Part shown: positions 25,719-35,339 of the stretch, in pieces | Position numbering within the stretch: position 1 is the first letter of the stretch | How the letters are laid out: every line of letters starts with the position of its first letter | DNA from: Oscillospiraceae bacterium | GTDB lineage: Bacteria > Bacillota > Clostridia > Oscillospirales > Acutalibacteraceae | Length of the DNA: 64,000 bases | Reading direction: 5' to 3' | NCBI GenBank assembly: GCA_902790325.1 | Contig: CADARP010000001.1 | Span: 124,001 to 188,000 of the forward strand | The notes under the pieces: model-generated | Databases searched by the model: none | What the model was told of the DNA's origin: nothing | What the model saw: the letters and a program-made list of their open reading frames with translations, nothing else | Position numbers and translations under genes: made by a program

Positions 25719-26252
25719 TTATGCATTGTCTTCGGAAGCGGGTTCTTCTTCCGGAGCTTTTCTTTGCCGGTGGATGACGAATCGCTGCAGCGGATACGTC
25801 CAAAGGAAGGGGACAAGGATTACGATCAAATTGACAAGTGTTACGACAAAGAAGTTTTCGTGGCCGTTGTTGCGTACCCAGCTCATCATGAAAGCACCGA
25901 ACCAAGTACTGAATGCCACTGTTACAATGACCATGATAAAATACAATACTGTGGACAGCAGCAGATTGGAGTCAGCATGGAACGTCATTTTGCGGTTCAT
26001 AATGTACGAAGCGATATAGCTGATCAGCGAAGCGATGAAAAACTCGTACATATCTCCCTTGTACTGTATCCCCAGAAAGGACAGAAGGGCGTTGTCTGTG
26101 ACCGGAACATCATTCAAAGAACGGAAAATGACGTAATAGAGCAGATAGTATACCGCGTAATACAGCAGAGTTGTGCTCAAGCCGGTAAACGTGAACTTGA
26201 TGAATTTCCAGATTTCCTGATGCTTTTTGATGAATGTGTTCTCGTGCGCCAA
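25719..26252 (-). CDS. GtrA-like membrane protein
   Basis: A 177-residue GtrA/DPMS-like membrane protein with four hydrophobic segments. Family members help move lipid-linked sugars or work with glycosyltransferases for cell-wall decoration. The KFIKFTFTGLSTTLLYYAVYYLL first segment, a middle SYIASYIMNRKMTFH motif typical of GtrA (NRKWTF-like) and a last segment before an acidic tail are visible. TTG at 26252 is used because GTG at 26261 overlaps the AAGGAG site itself. No glycosyltransferase is next to it. Confidence 0.75.
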   Translation of the reverse strand: MAHENTFIKKHQEIWKFIKFTFTGLSTTLLYYAVYYLLYYVIFRSLNDVPVTDNALLSFLGIQYKGDMYEFFIASLISYIASYIMNRKMTFHADSNLLLSTVLYFIMVIVTVAFSTWFGAFMMSWVRNNGHENFFVVTLVNLIVILVPFLWTYPLQRFVIHRQRKAPEEEPASEDNA

Positions 26253-26327
26253 ATGATCCACTCCTTTTAAAGTGCCGCCATAGAAAACGCGGCACGCACC
26301 TTGTGCGTTTGGTTTGCCGTCTTTATG

Positions 26328-26366
26328 GAAACAAGCGCCTTTTGATAGTCAAAAGACGCTTGTTTA
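26328..26366 (-). terminator. Terminator after tRNA-fMet
   Basis: A long hairpin (AACAAGCG.CTTTTGA with TCAAAAG.CGCTTGTT) lies two bases beyond the tRNA 3' end. On the minus strand it ends in GTTT. Confidence 0.65.
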
Positions 26367-26367
26367 T

Positions 26368-26442
26368 GGTTGCGGAGGAAGGACTTGAACCTACGACCTA
26401 CGGGTTATGAGCCCGTCGAGCTACCAACTGCTCCACTCCGCG
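26368..26442 (-). tRNA. Initiator tRNA-Met (CAT)
   Basis: The minus strand reads CGCGGAGTGGAGCAG at the 5' end and CTCCGCAACCA at the 3' end, with CCA encoded. Anticodon loop CTCATAA gives CAU. The two hallmarks of an initiator are present: a C1-A72 mismatch at the top of the acceptor stem and three consecutive G-C pairs in the anticodon stem (GGG / CCC). Confidence 0.95.
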
Positions 26443-26470
26443 ATATATGCGCAACTCAAATTGCTAATAT

Positions 26471-26498
26471 ATTATAGCATATCAAAAAAGAATGTCAA
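26471..26498 (-). promoter_or_regulatory. Promoter of tRNA-fMet
   Basis: On the minus strand TTGACA (26498-26493), 16-bp spacer, TATAAT (26476-26471): near-consensus, as expected for a stable RNA gene. Confidence 0.85.
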
Positions 26499-26549
26499 TA
26501 CTTTTTTGAAAATCTTTTTGCCTTTTTTCGGAAAAAGCGAACGAAAGGA

Positions 26550-26578
26550 TTGACGTTCCGCCGCAAACAGGATATAAT
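26550..26578 (+). promoter_or_regulatory. Promoter of alr
   Basis: TTGACG (26550-26555), 17-bp spacer, TATAAT (26573-26578), 36 nt before the alr start. Confidence 0.85.
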
Positions 26579-26614
26579 GATACTGTATTAAGAGCATCTG
26601 AAAGTGAGAACGGT

Positions 26615-27766
26615 ATGAATTACGGCAGAACCTGGGCGCAGATCGACTTGGGCGCGATCTGTCATAATGTTACCTGTGTGCGGAAAAAGATCCCGCAGGA
26701 TGTGAAACTGCTCGTCGTCATCAAGGCCGACGCGTACGGTCACGGCGCGGTGGAGGTTGCGAAGGCGCTGCAGAATCTGTGCGACTTCTTCGGTGTAGCA
26801 AGCGTGGCAGAGGGTGTGGAGCTGTGCAAAGCCGGCATTCGCACGCCGATCCTTGTGCTGGGTTATACGGACAAATTCGATTTTCCGCATGCTGTGGAAT
26901 ATGACATTCGTCCCACGATCTTTACGATGGAACAGGCGGAGATGCTCTCGCGCGAGGCGTTTCGGCAGGGAAAGACGGCGCTGTTTCATTTCGCGGTCGA
27001 TACTGGCATGAGCCGAATCGGGTTCCAAGTGTCGGAGGAAAGTGCGGACGTCGTCCGTACGATAACGCGATTGCCGTCGATACGCGCGGAAGGGATTTTC
27101 AGCCATTATTTTGCATCGGATGATCCGGATCTGACCAGCGCGCTGGCGCAGCAGAAAAAGTTTGAAAGCTTTATGCAAATGCTTGAAAAACGCGGTGTGG
27201 ATATCCCGATCCGCCATATGAGCAATTCGGCCGGTATTCTGAATCTGGACCGCAGTTATAATATGGTGCGTTCCGGTATCATTACATACGGTGTATTGCC
27301 GAGCCGCGACATGCCGATGACGCTTGATCTGCATCCTGCGCTGCAATGGAAATCACAAGTGTTTCATGTGAAGACACTCGAACCGGGACGGTTCATCGGC
27401 TATGGCGGCACATATGTCACGCAGAAGCCGACCGTCGTCGCGACGATCCCTGTCGGCTACGCGGACGGGTATCCGTGGTGCTTGTCTAATCGCGGTCGAG
27501 TGATCCTGCACGGACAGTATGCGCCGATCATCGGGCGTGTCTGCATGGATCTGCTGATGGTCGATGTGACACAGATCCCGAATGTGGCAGAGGGCGACAT
27601 CGTCACGCTGATTGGCCGCGACGGCGACGCCGAGCTTTCGGTGGATGCGGTCGCAGAGGCGTCGGGAACCATCAGTTACGAGCTGCTGTGCAGCTTTACG
27701 CGGCGGGTACCGCGAGTGTATATCCGCGATGACCGTGAAGTGACGGTCGTTGATTATTTGGAATAG
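26615..27766 (+). CDS. alr: Alanine racemase
   Basis: PLP enzyme that interconverts L- and D-alanine for peptidoglycan. The 383-residue protein has the PLP lysine at Lys37 (VVIKADAYGHGAVEVA), the Arg-rich barrel with SRIGF and HMSNSAG, the catalytic tyrosine in RFIGYGGTYV (about 270) and the GRVCMDLLMVDVT block. Single-gene unit with its own promoter and terminator. Confidence 0.95.
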   Translation: MNYGRTWAQIDLGAICHNVTCVRKKIPQDVKLLVVIKADAYGHGAVEVAKALQNLCDFFGVASVAEGVELCKAGIRTPILVLGYTDKFDFPHAVEYDIRPTIFTMEQAEMLSREAFRQGKTALFHFAVDTGMSRIGFQVSEESADVVRTITRLPSIRAEGIFSHYFASDDPDLTSALAQQKKFESFMQMLEKRGVDIPIRHMSNSAGILNLDRSYNMVRSGIITYGVLPSRDMPMTLDLHPALQWKSQVFHVKTLEPGRFIGYGGTYVTQKPTVVATIPVGYADGYPWCLSNRGRVILHGQYAPIIGRVCMDLLMVDVTQIPNVAEGDIVTLIGRDGDAELSVDAVAEASGTISYELLCSFTRRVPRVYIRDDREVTVVDYLE

Positions 27767-27782
27767 GGCTTACAATTTGAAT

Positions 27783-27815
27783 CCCCGCGAAGCGATTGCC
27801 TCGCGGGGTGTTTTT
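27783..27815 (+). terminator. Rho-independent terminator of alr
   Basis: CCCCGCGA / TCGCGGGG stem with a ten-base loop, followed by TGTTTTT. Confidence 0.9.
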
Positions 27816-29118
27816 ATGGATCGATTTCGTCCATCGGCGGCAGACCGCTGCGGCGCAGATATGCGTCGAATAACTTTTGTTTATACTCGTCCGTGTAAGT
27901 GTATCCCCAAAGCGCCTGAATGCGGTCGAAGTTTTCAAATGTTTCGTCACGCAGCACACGGACGGTTCCGGGTACGTATGGGATCGGCACCTCAACCGTT
28001 CCGTTGGATGAAACGTGATACTCGTCCGCGAGCTCGATCGCAACACGATTTGCTTCATAGTTCGGCAGCTCCTCCTCGAATTTGATCTGCGTCGTCGGAA
28101 ACAGAACGACCTTCGCGTTCGACATTCGGTAGTATTCGACCGAAGTTCCGAAATGTCCGTGGTGCGCCTGCTGCATGACGTCACAGCGAAGCGTCTTTTC
28201 CGTGAATCTGCCGGTCAGGATGTCACTCTCGAAACCGCCTGCGTCGCCGGGAATGCTGATGCGGCATCCGTCCGTTTCGATTATCAGTACGGTTGACGAA
28301 TCGTTGTAGTTTTCAAAGTCATTCGGATAGACGTCTTCGTGCGTGCAAAGCACATCGATCTGCAGGTTGCGCACATAGAACCGCTGTCCGGAATGGAGTT
28401 TTACGATGGGGATGCCGCTGCCTTCTGCGGCTTTTTCAAAGTCAAGCGCAATCTTTTTGTTGCTCTCTTTCCAGAAACGGCTGTCGCGTCCGTAGGGACA
28501 AATCATGTTGTAATACAGTTTCTCGATCACGACGTCCTTGTATCGGTCGTTCAAAAACTCCATGAACTGGCAAACGTGGTCGTCGTGGCCGTGGGAGAAA
28601 AACCATCCCGCTATGACGACTTTCTCACATACCGGCGTGCGTTCGCGCAGAAAGCGGTAAATGCGTCTGTGGTCGTTCGGCTGCAGAAAGTGACCGCTGT
28701 CGATGACGAAATAACTGTTGTCTGCGTTTTGCAGAATGAAGCACATGCCGCAGTCGATGAAGGTGTGATCGGTCTCAAACTGCCAGAGTTTCGGTTCGCA
28801 TCGGCGCGCGTACGTCGTCGGCGCCGGATCGAACAGCACTGTGTTCGGGTCGGCAATCAGACGCAGCTTTTTCTCTGCCGGACAATAATAGATATGCGCA
28901 ACGGCGTCGGAACGCACCAGCGTTTCATACAGATTGTTCTCCAATTCATTTTGAGAAAAGGACACGAAACCGGCGCCCTTTGCTGCGGCGAGCGCGTTCT
29001 CAAAATGGCACGGCGACGCGTTATCGATCACGCGCAGCAGCGCGCCGTTGTTGCAGTCGTAGTCCGGCAGATCGGATGCGGGCAGAGCTGCCGTTAATGT
29101 ATTCAGTATCTGTTTCAC
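27814..29118 (-). CDS. Metallo-beta-lactamase-fold hydrolase
   Basis: A 434-residue cytosolic protein. After an N-terminal domain of about 115 residues, an MBL fold carries the metal motif His176-x-His178-x-Asp180-His181 (FFSHGHDDH), a later SIPGDAGGFES (bridging Asp) and QQAHHGHFG, which is typical of MBL proteins of the ComEC/Rec2 or competence-like group. The substrate is unknown. The start is GTG at 29118 behind AAAGGAG with an eight-base gap; a longer frame overlaps the MATE gene. It is read after the MATE transporter gene, 31 nt upstream. Confidence 0.75.
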   Translation of the reverse strand: MKQILNTLTAALPASDLPDYDCNNGALLRVIDNASPCHFENALAAAKGAGFVSFSQNELENNLYETLVRSDAVAHIYYCPAEKKLRLIADPNTVLFDPAPTTYARRCEPKLWQFETDHTFIDCGMCFILQNADNSYFVIDSGHFLQPNDHRRIYRFLRERTPVCEKVVIAGWFFSHGHDDHVCQFMEFLNDRYKDVVIEKLYYNMICPYGRDSRFWKESNKKIALDFEKAAEGSGIPIVKLHSGQRFYVRNLQIDVLCTHEDVYPNDFENYNDSSTVLIIETDGCRISIPGDAGGFESDILTGRFTEKTLRCDVMQQAHHGHFGTSVEYYRMSNAKVVLFPTTQIKFEEELPNYEANRVAIELADEYHVSSNGTVEVPIPYVPGTVRVLRDETFENFDRIQALWGYTYTDEYKQKLFDAYLRRSGLPPMDEIDP

Positions 29119-29149
29119 ATTTATTTCTCCTTTGACTTGAACACGCGCA

Positions 29150-30520
29150 TTATTCAAACGCTTTTTTTGTTCGGTATTGAAGATATGCCTGATCGGTTTT
29201 GAATCGGCGCATAACGTAGATGTACATCGGGATCAGGAAGACGTCGGCGGCGATCCATGCAACAGGATTCGCAAAACAGGCGGCCGAATAGCCGAATTTC
29301 CGCACGAAGACATAGCCCATCACACTGCGCGCGACCAGCTCGAATGCGCCTGCGATCATGGCATGGACACTGAATCCCATACCTTGCAGCGCGTTGCGCA
29401 GCAGGAAGATGATCACAAGGATCGGATAGAACCACATTGCGACATGCAGGAACCGTACGCCGAGAGACAGAACGGTCGTTTCTTCGCCCTTGATAAACAG
29501 AAGAAGCATCAGACGCGCGCCAAAACGGTTGATCAGCATGGCAACCGCTGCATAGATAAACGCCATGACCATGCTCTTGCGTACGCCGGTCGAAATGCGG
29601 TCGAGCCGCTTTGCGCCGAGGTTTTGTCCGCAGTATGTCGCCATGGTCAGTCCGATCGTCTCGGCGGGCAGAACAAGAATCAACTGTGCCTTTCCCGCGA
29701 TGGTTATGGCGGCGATCGTTTGCGAACCCAGTTCGTTGACGCACGACTGCAGCATCACGGAACCGATTGCAGTGATGGAGAACTGCAGCGCCATAGGCAG
29801 ACCGGCGTAAAGGAGTTTTCGGCAGCATTCCGCATCCGGCCGGAAGTCTTCGGCACGAAGACGAAGGATCGGAAACCTGCGTATGAGATACATAAGCTCC
29901 AGAACACCGGACAGCATCTGTGCGATAACAGTTGCGATCGCTACACCCGGAACGCCCATTTTAAACACCAGGACAAACAGAAGATCCAGTCCGATATTGA
30001 CAAAGGAAGAAAATATCAAAAAGTACAGCGGCGTTTTGCTGTCGCCGACCGCACGGATCAGGGATGCGACGCTGTTGTACAGGATCGTTGCGGGAATGCC
30101 GAGAAAGATGACGGAGATGTATGCGTACGCATCCCCAAAAATGTCCTGCGGTGTGTGCAGGATCGTCAGCAGAGTCTTGCATCCGAAGAAGGTAAGCAGT
30201 GTCACGCCAAGGCCGATCGCGGCAGAAAGGAAAATGAGGTTGGCGATAAACCGACGCATCTTCTCGTGGTCGCCGGCGCCGAAGCACTGCGAAACGGGGA
30301 TCGCAAATCCGGTGCACAGCCCGATCACGGAACCGATCACGAGAAAGTTGAGAGAGCCGACGCAGCCGACGGCGGACAGGGCGAATGTGCCGACGAACCG
30401 TCCGACGATTATGCTGTCGACGAGATTATAAAACTGCTGGAAGAGATTTCCGGCCATCAGCGGCAGGCAGAACCGCAGGATCAGTTTCATCGGATCGCCG
30501 ACCGTCAAATCACGAACCAA
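29150..30520 (-). CDS. MATE family multidrug/toxin efflux transporter
   Basis: A 456-residue cation-coupled antiporter with about twelve membrane segments in two bundles. LPLMAGNLFQQFYNLVDSIIVGRFVG near the N-terminus (shown in two halves, residues about 19-45) is the MATE signature; GFAIPVSQCFGAGD and the mirrored ETIGLTMATYCGQNLGAKR begin each half. The TTG at 30520 is the only start in reach of a weak GGTGAT site. Substrate unknown; probably cotranscribed with the MBL-fold gene. Confidence 0.9.
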   Translation of the reverse strand: MVRDLTVGDPMKLILRFCLPLMAGNLFQQFYNLVDSIIVGRFVGTFALSAVGCVGSLNFLVIGSVIGLCTGFAIPVSQCFGAGDHEKMRRFIANLIFLSAAIGLGVTLLTFFGCKTLLTILHTPQDIFGDAYAYISVIFLGIPATILYNSVASLIRAVGDSKTPLYFLIFSSFVNIGLDLLFVLVFKMGVPGVAIATVIAQMLSGVLELMYLIRRFPILRLRAEDFRPDAECCRKLLYAGLPMALQFSITAIGSVMLQSCVNELGSQTIAAITIAGKAQLILVLPAETIGLTMATYCGQNLGAKRLDRISTGVRKSMVMAFIYAAVAMLINRFGARLMLLLFIKGEETTVLSLGVRFLHVAMWFYPILVIIFLLRNALQGMGFSVHAMIAGAFELVARSVMGYVFVRKFGYSAACFANPVAWIAADVFLIPMYIYVMRRFKTDQAYLQYRTKKAFE

Positions 30521-30591
30521 CTTGCATCACCACACAAATAAAGAATCTGTCCTATTATACACGCTGTGTCATCAAAAGAAAAGACCGAAAA

Positions 30592-30633
30592 ACAAAAAAG
30601 CTGCCGCATTCAGAAAAAACCAAATGCAGCAGC
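30592..30633 (-). terminator. Rho-independent terminator of the lipoprotein gene at 30648
   Basis: On the minus strand GCTGCTGCATT pairs with AATGCGGCAGC (one G-T pair), followed by TTTTTTG. Confidence 0.85.
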
Positions 30634-30647
30634 CTCTCAATATTGCG

Positions 30648-31571
30648 TTACCAGATGACGGTATAGTCGTCTTCGGAGCCGAAAGATACGGCGACGTCGA
30701 TACCGATTGCGGTCAGCGCAAGCGTCCAGTCCATATAGTAATTGGCGCCCGTCACATGTCCGGTCTCTTTGTCGATCTTGGCCGTGATACGGCAGTCTTT
30801 AAAGGTGAGCTTGATCGAATCCTCTTCGATCACACTCATGCCCAGCGAACCGGCGCCGTCAACGATCGCTTCCTTCGTGATGAGGGAAAACGCTTTGCCC
30901 GCGTGACCTTGATCGGTTTTGATGTTCGGGTTGGAGTCCGGCTTGAGATACAGTGTGACAGTATATACGCCGTCCTTTTCTGTACAAGTCGCTTTGGTCA
31001 CATCATCGGCGGTCAGATGGCTCGACCATTTCTGCCCGCGGACAGGGAACGCGTCCAGGATCTGCGACGGCGTCGCATAGGTTATGTTCGCCTTCTTCTT
31101 GTCGTAGCCCATGTTTGCGCTGATGAGCTTGTTGGCGATACCCTGGAGCATCTTGTTGCTGATCTCCGCGTCCTTGGTCTGCGTGTTCAGCGTATAGTTG
31201 CTGACGACTGCTTTGCTCTCGGTCTTGACACGGTTGATCGAGTCGTTGTACAGCGCGAGGATCTCCTCGGTGGTCTGCGGCGTTTTGTCCTCTTCTTTTT
31301 CGGTCGTTTCTTCCGCTTTTTCTGTCGTCGCTTCGACGGGCGCTGCGGATTCAGCCTCCGTTGCTTCGGCGGCCGGTTCGGTTGCCTCGGCAGTTTCCGT
31401 TTCCGGAACGTCTGTTTCGTCGACTTCCGCGGCCGATTCCGTTTCGGCGACCGGTTCCGTAGAAAAAGCTGCGGTCGTTTCTGTTTCGGCTTTTTTGCCG
31501 CAGGAAGCAAAGCTGCCGACGACAAAGAGCGCCGCAAGGATGATAGAAAGTATACGCGTAAACCGTTTCAT
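30648..31571 (-). CDS. Lipoprotein with a long Glu/Thr/Ala-rich linker
   Basis: A 307-residue lipoprotein: signal peptide with lipobox SFASC (Cys about 24), then roughly 80 residues of almost pure Glu, Thr, Ala, Pro and Val. These probably span the cell wall. The folded C-terminal domain (about 105-307) is not a family I know; it has repeated amphipathic strands and a hydrophobic final segment. ATG 31571 follows GGGAGA. Divergent from the GH38 gene. Confidence 0.7.
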   Translation of the reverse strand: MKRFTRILSIILAALFVVGSFASCGKKAETETTAAFSTEPVAETESAAEVDETDVPETETAEATEPAAEATEAESAAPVEATTEKAEETTEKEEDKTPQTTEEILALYNDSINRVKTESKAVVSNYTLNTQTKDAEISNKMLQGIANKLISANMGYDKKKANITYATPSQILDAFPVRGQKWSSHLTADDVTKATCTEKDGVYTVTLYLKPDSNPNIKTDQGHAGKAFSLITKEAIVDGAGSLGMSVIEEDSIKLTFKDCRITAKIDKETGHVTGANYYMDWTLALTAIGIDVAVSFGSEDDYTVIW

Positions 31572-31600
31572 ATCTAATTCTCCCTTCACACATTGCATAT

Positions 31601-31629
31601 AGTATACTACTATTTCAGCTTTATTGCAA
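31601..31629 (-). promoter_or_regulatory. Promoter of the lipoprotein gene
   Basis: On the minus strand TTGCAA (31629-31624), 17-bp spacer, TATACT (31606-31601). Confidence 0.75.
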
Positions 31630-31658
31630 TATGTAATTTCGTTTTTTTGTCAAACCCG

Positions 31659-31687
31659 TTGACACGCGGACGAATTCTGTGTAACAT
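31659..31687 (+). promoter_or_regulatory. Promoter of the GH38 alpha-mannosidase gene
   Basis: TTGACA (31659-31664), 17-bp spacer, TAACAT (31682-31687); about 30 bp from the divergent lipoprotein promoter. Confidence 0.75.
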
Positions 31688-31717
31688 AGAACCACAAAAC
31701 ACAAAAGGAGATATATC

Positions 31718-34700
31718 ATGTCGCATTTTGATATTCCGTTTGAGGATAAGAACTCCGAACGCAAAATGCTGTACCGGCGTATCGAGCGAATCTGCAGGGA
31801 CGTCAAGGCTCGTGTTTTCGACAACTGCGTGCGTGTTCGTGATGTGTGGTTTCGTGACGGCAGGTATGCATGGAACGAGACGGACAAGGGTGAATGGCGT
31901 CCGTTTGGCGACGAGGAATACTGGGGTCGCCGCGAGCAGTACTGCTGGTTTCGCCAGAAGGTGACGATCCCCGAATCGTTCCGCGGCAGGGAAGTGGTGT
32001 ATGCCGTCGACCCGATGCCGGAGAGCGGATGGCATTCCAGGTGCTTCCAGTTTATCCTGTTTGTGGATGGTGTGATGGTGCAGGGGATGGATCTCAACCA
32101 TACCTACGCGATCCTGACAAACTGCGCAAAGGGCGGCGAAACGTACGAGATCGCGCTCAATGCCTACTGCGACGACAATGATTTCCGCGGACAGGCAAAA
32201 TTCCATGCATACCTGAAAACGCGCGATACCGCGGCGCGGGATCTTTATTACGATCTTTCTGTACCGCTGTGCGTTGCGCACCAGTACGGGGCGGATGACC
32301 TGTCGCGTGTGCACATTCTCAAAGCGCTGAACACGGCGGTCAATATGCTCGACCTGTTTTCGCCCGGCAATGAAGCGTTTCGCGCGTCCGCAAAGCAGGC
32401 AAGTGCGTACCTGCACGCGCATCTCTACGGTTCGGAAAGCCCCGTCAAAGTTTCGGCGATCGGTCATACGCATATCGACACCGCGTGGCGCTGGCGGCTT
32501 TTGCAGACGCGGGACAAAGCGGCGCGTTCTTTTGCGTCCGTTCTGGCGCTGATGCGCGAGTATCCCGACTACAAGTTCATGTCTCCGCAGGCACAGTTAT
32601 ATGAATTCGTTCGGCAGGATTATCCGCAGTTGTTTGATGAGATCGTGTCACGCGTCAAAGAAGGACGTTGGGAAGCGGAAGGCTCCATGTGGGTCGAGTC
32701 CGATACGAACGTGATCTCCGGCGAGTCGCTCGTGCGGCAGTTCCTGGTCGGTAAACGCTATTTTCGTGAACTGTTCGGAACGGACAGCAAAATCATGTGG
32801 CTGCCGGACGTGTTCGGCTATTCGGCTTCGCTGCCGCAGATTATGCGTCTTGCGGACATCGACTATTTCATGACAACCAAAATCTCCTGGAGTGAGACGG
32901 ACAGGATGCCGTTTGATACTTTTCTTTGGCAAGGAATTGACGGCAGCGAAGTTCTCTCGCATTTTATTCCCAGCATGAGCGAACACGATAAAGCGAACGG
33001 TTTCCAGACGACGTACAATTCCGGCCTGGACCCTGACTATATGATCAACGGCTGGCGTCGGTATGCAAATAAGGATCTGAATGAAAACTGGTTGTGTTCC
33101 TACGGCCACGGCGACGGCGGCGGCGGACCGGAGCGCAGTATGCTCGAAAACGGGAAGCGCATGCGTGAGGGGATCGAAGGCTGCCCGCGGACAGAGCCGG
33201 AGTTTTCGCGCACGTTTTTCGACCGTCTTGCAGAAGAGGTGCGGGATGATCCGCATCTGCCGCGCTGGCGCGGAGAGCTGTATCTGCAGTTCCATCGCGG
33301 GACGCTCACGTCACAGGCGCGCAACAAGCGATACAACCGCAAATCCGAATTCCTGATGCATGACTGCGAAACGCTGCATGCGATTTCTCACGCGCTTACG
33401 GGCAGCGCATATCCGTCCGACGCGCTCACAGAGGACTGGAAACTAATCCTTCTGAATCAGTTCCACGATATTCTGCCCGGATCGTCCATCGCGCCTGTGT
33501 ACGAGGACAGCAAGGCGCAGTACGAACAGGTCTATGCGGACGGCGTGGAGTTGTCTGCCAAGGCGATCGCGTCGCTCACGGCACGGATGGATCTGTCCGA
33601 TGATTCGATCGTTGTGTTCAACACGCTCGGTTTTGCGCGCACGGATATCGCGGTATGCCCGAAGCCTGAAACGGACGATTTTGCCATTTTGGACGCCGAC
33701 GGCAGCGAACTGCCGTATCAGCTCTCATACGACGGAAAACTCCTGTTCCTTGCGAAGGATGTTCCGGCAAAAGGATACAAGGCTTTCTCGATCCGCAAGG
33801 GATGTCCGACCGCGTTTTGTTCTCGTGTGACGACGGACGGAACGACATTCGATACGCCGTTCTTTTCCGCGGCATTTGACGAGAGCTGTGCGATGTCCCG
33901 TCTTTTCCACAAGCCGAGCAACCGTTCGGTTGCGCCGGACGGCGAAGCGATCGGCCGGCTGATCGCGTTCGAGGATCGTCCGAACGTGTACGATGCGTGG
34001 GAGATCAAGTCGTTTTATGACGAAAAATACCGCACGATCGACGATGTGCAGAGCCGTGAGGTCATTGAAACCGGAGCGCTTCGTACCGTGCTGCACGTCG
34101 TTCGTCGGTTCGGGGAATCCACGATCGAACAATACTTCATTTTTTATAGCGATATGGAACGCATCGACGTGCAGTATGTCATCGACTGGCACGAAGAACA
34201 TATCCTTCTGAAAGCCGATTATCCCGTTGACGTGAACGCTTCGCGTGCGACGTTCGATATTCAGTTCGGCAATCTCGAACGCACGACGCACAACAACACG
34301 ACATGGGATTATGCGCAATTTGAAGTGTGCGGACATAAATGGGCGGATCTGTCCGACAACGGTTTCGGTCTGTCAGTTCTCAACGACTGCAAATACGGCT
34401 GGAATGTCAAGGACGGACGCATCCGTCCGTCGATCCTGCGCAGCGCGACCGATCCCAATCCGAATCAGGACAGGGAGATGCACTATGTTACGTACGCGCT
34501 GTATCCGCACGCCGGACCCGTACAGGACAGCCGTGTCGTACAGGAGGGCTATCAGCTTAATGTACCGCTCTATACGGCTTTTGCGCAGGCGCGGAACGGT
34601 GATCTGCCGCCTGTTTACAGCGCTGTTTCCTGCGATAGGGATAATGTGATCGTGGAAACGGTCAAAAGGGCGGAGGACAGCGACGCGCTGATCGTGCGTA

Positions 34701-34876
34701 CATTTGAGACTTGGAACCGCAGAACCGACTGTACTCTGACGTTCGGAAGACCGATCAAAGAAGCGTATGTGACAAATCTGCTTGAGGATCGGGACGAGCC
34801 GATTCAAGCAGTCGGCTGTCAGATCCGGCTTTCCTATAAACCGTTCCAGATTCAAACAATCAAGGTTGTCCTGTAA
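31718..34876 (+). CDS. GH38 alpha-mannosidase
   Basis: A 1052-residue retaining alpha-mannosidase without a signal peptide, so it acts on imported oligosaccharides. The GH38 zinc site IGHTHIDTAWRW begins near residue 248, and the nucleophile is Asp364 in LPDVFGYSASLPQI. EGSMWVESDTN (about 322) and the HGDGGGGPE stretch (about 466) are conserved in bacterial GH38 enzymes, and the C-terminal beta-sandwich region starts near 640. The start follows AAAAGGAG. A GH92 alpha-mannosidase and a GH78 rhamnosidase are within 12 kb, pointing to use of mannose-containing glycans. Confidence 0.93.
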   Translation: MSHFDIPFEDKNSERKMLYRRIERICRDVKARVFDNCVRVRDVWFRDGRYAWNETDKGEWRPFGDEEYWGRREQYCWFRQKVTIPESFRGREVVYAVDPMPESGWHSRCFQFILFVDGVMVQGMDLNHTYAILTNCAKGGETYEIALNAYCDDNDFRGQAKFHAYLKTRDTAARDLYYDLSVPLCVAHQYGADDLSRVHILKALNTAVNMLDLFSPGNEAFRASAKQASAYLHAHLYGSESPVKVSAIGHTHIDTAWRWRLLQTRDKAARSFASVLALMREYPDYKFMSPQAQLYEFVRQDYPQLFDEIVSRVKEGRWEAEGSMWVESDTNVISGESLVRQFLVGKRYFRELFGTDSKIMWLPDVFGYSASLPQIMRLADIDYFMTTKISWSETDRMPFDTFLWQGIDGSEVLSHFIPSMSEHDKANGFQTTYNSGLDPDYMINGWRRYANKDLNENWLCSYGHGDGGGGPERSMLENGKRMREGIEGCPRTEPEFSRTFFDRLAEEVRDDPHLPRWRGELYLQFHRGTLTSQARNKRYNRKSEFLMHDCETLHAISHALTGSAYPSDALTEDWKLILLNQFHDILPGSSIAPVYEDSKAQYEQVYADGVELSAKAIASLTARMDLSDDSIVVFNTLGFARTDIAVCPKPETDDFAILDADGSELPYQLSYDGKLLFLAKDVPAKGYKAFSIRKGCPTAFCSRVTTDGTTFDTPFFSAAFDESCAMSRLFHKPSNRSVAPDGEAIGRLIAFEDRPNVYDAWEIKSFYDEKYRTIDDVQSREVIETGALRTVLHVVRRFGESTIEQYFIFYSDMERIDVQYVIDWHEEHILLKADYPVDVNASRATFDIQFGNLERTTHNNTTWDYAQFEVCGHKWADLSDNGFGLSVLNDCKYGWNVKDGRIRPSILRSATDPNPNQDREMHYVTYALYPHAGPVQDSRVVQEGYQLNVPLYTAFAQARNGDLPPVYSAVSCDRDNVIVETVKRAEDSDALIVRTFETWNRRTDCTLTFGRPIKEAYVTNLLEDRDEPIQAVGCQIRLSYKPFQIQTIKVVL

Positions 34877-34893
34877 ACAGATAATAAATAATA

Positions 34894-34929
34894 GCTGCAC
34901 CGGAGTGAATCCGTGTGCAGCCGTTTTTT
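34894..34929 (+). terminator. Rho-independent terminator of the GH38 gene
   Basis: GCTGCAC-CGGA pairs with TCCG-T-GTGCAGC (one bulge), followed by CGTTTTTT. Confidence 0.8.
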
Positions 34930-34935
34930 GCAGTG

Positions 34936-35301
34936 TCAGATCTTTTCGACCGAAGCGTCGGGCGCATTCTTCTTGACGCTCTCGATACCGTTCAGGCAGC
35001 TCGCTTTTGCCTTGTATCCTTCGCTTACCGCAATAATCTCGCCGTTTCTTGCCTTAAGACGGAAACGGAACTCGCCGGCCTTGTCGGTGTAGATCTCGTA
35101 CTTCGGATGCTTGACGGTTTCAAAGTTCTCGACCGTCTGGTCTTCCACGTCCGCGGCGCTGTTTGCGCGCACGCTTTCGACGCCGTTCATGCAGGCGGCT
35201 TCCGTGGAGTAAACTTCACTGGTGGCAATGACTTCGCCGTTGGCCGCCTTGAGATCAAACTTGATTCCGGTTGCCGTTTCTTTGACTACAAATTTGCCCA
35301 T
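34936..35301 (-). CDS. Tandem DUF1508 (YegP-like) protein
   Basis: A 121-residue protein of two DUF1508 repeats (about 1-57 and 64-118). Each repeat has the pattern F.L.A.NGE.IA.SE.Y..... C.NG.ESV..N. This compact fold occurs in many bacteria; its role is not well defined. Start follows GGAGG. Read after the TIM-barrel gene, 38 nt downstream of it. Confidence 0.88.
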   Translation of the reverse strand: MGKFVVKETATGIKFDLKAANGEVIATSEVYSTEAACMNGVESVRANSAADVEDQTVENFETVKHPKYEIYTDKAGEFRFRLKARNGEIIAVSEGYKAKASCLNGIESVKKNAPDASVEKI

Positions 35302-35339
35302 TTTGTTTTCCTCCGTAATATAATTTAGGCCGTCCGACC

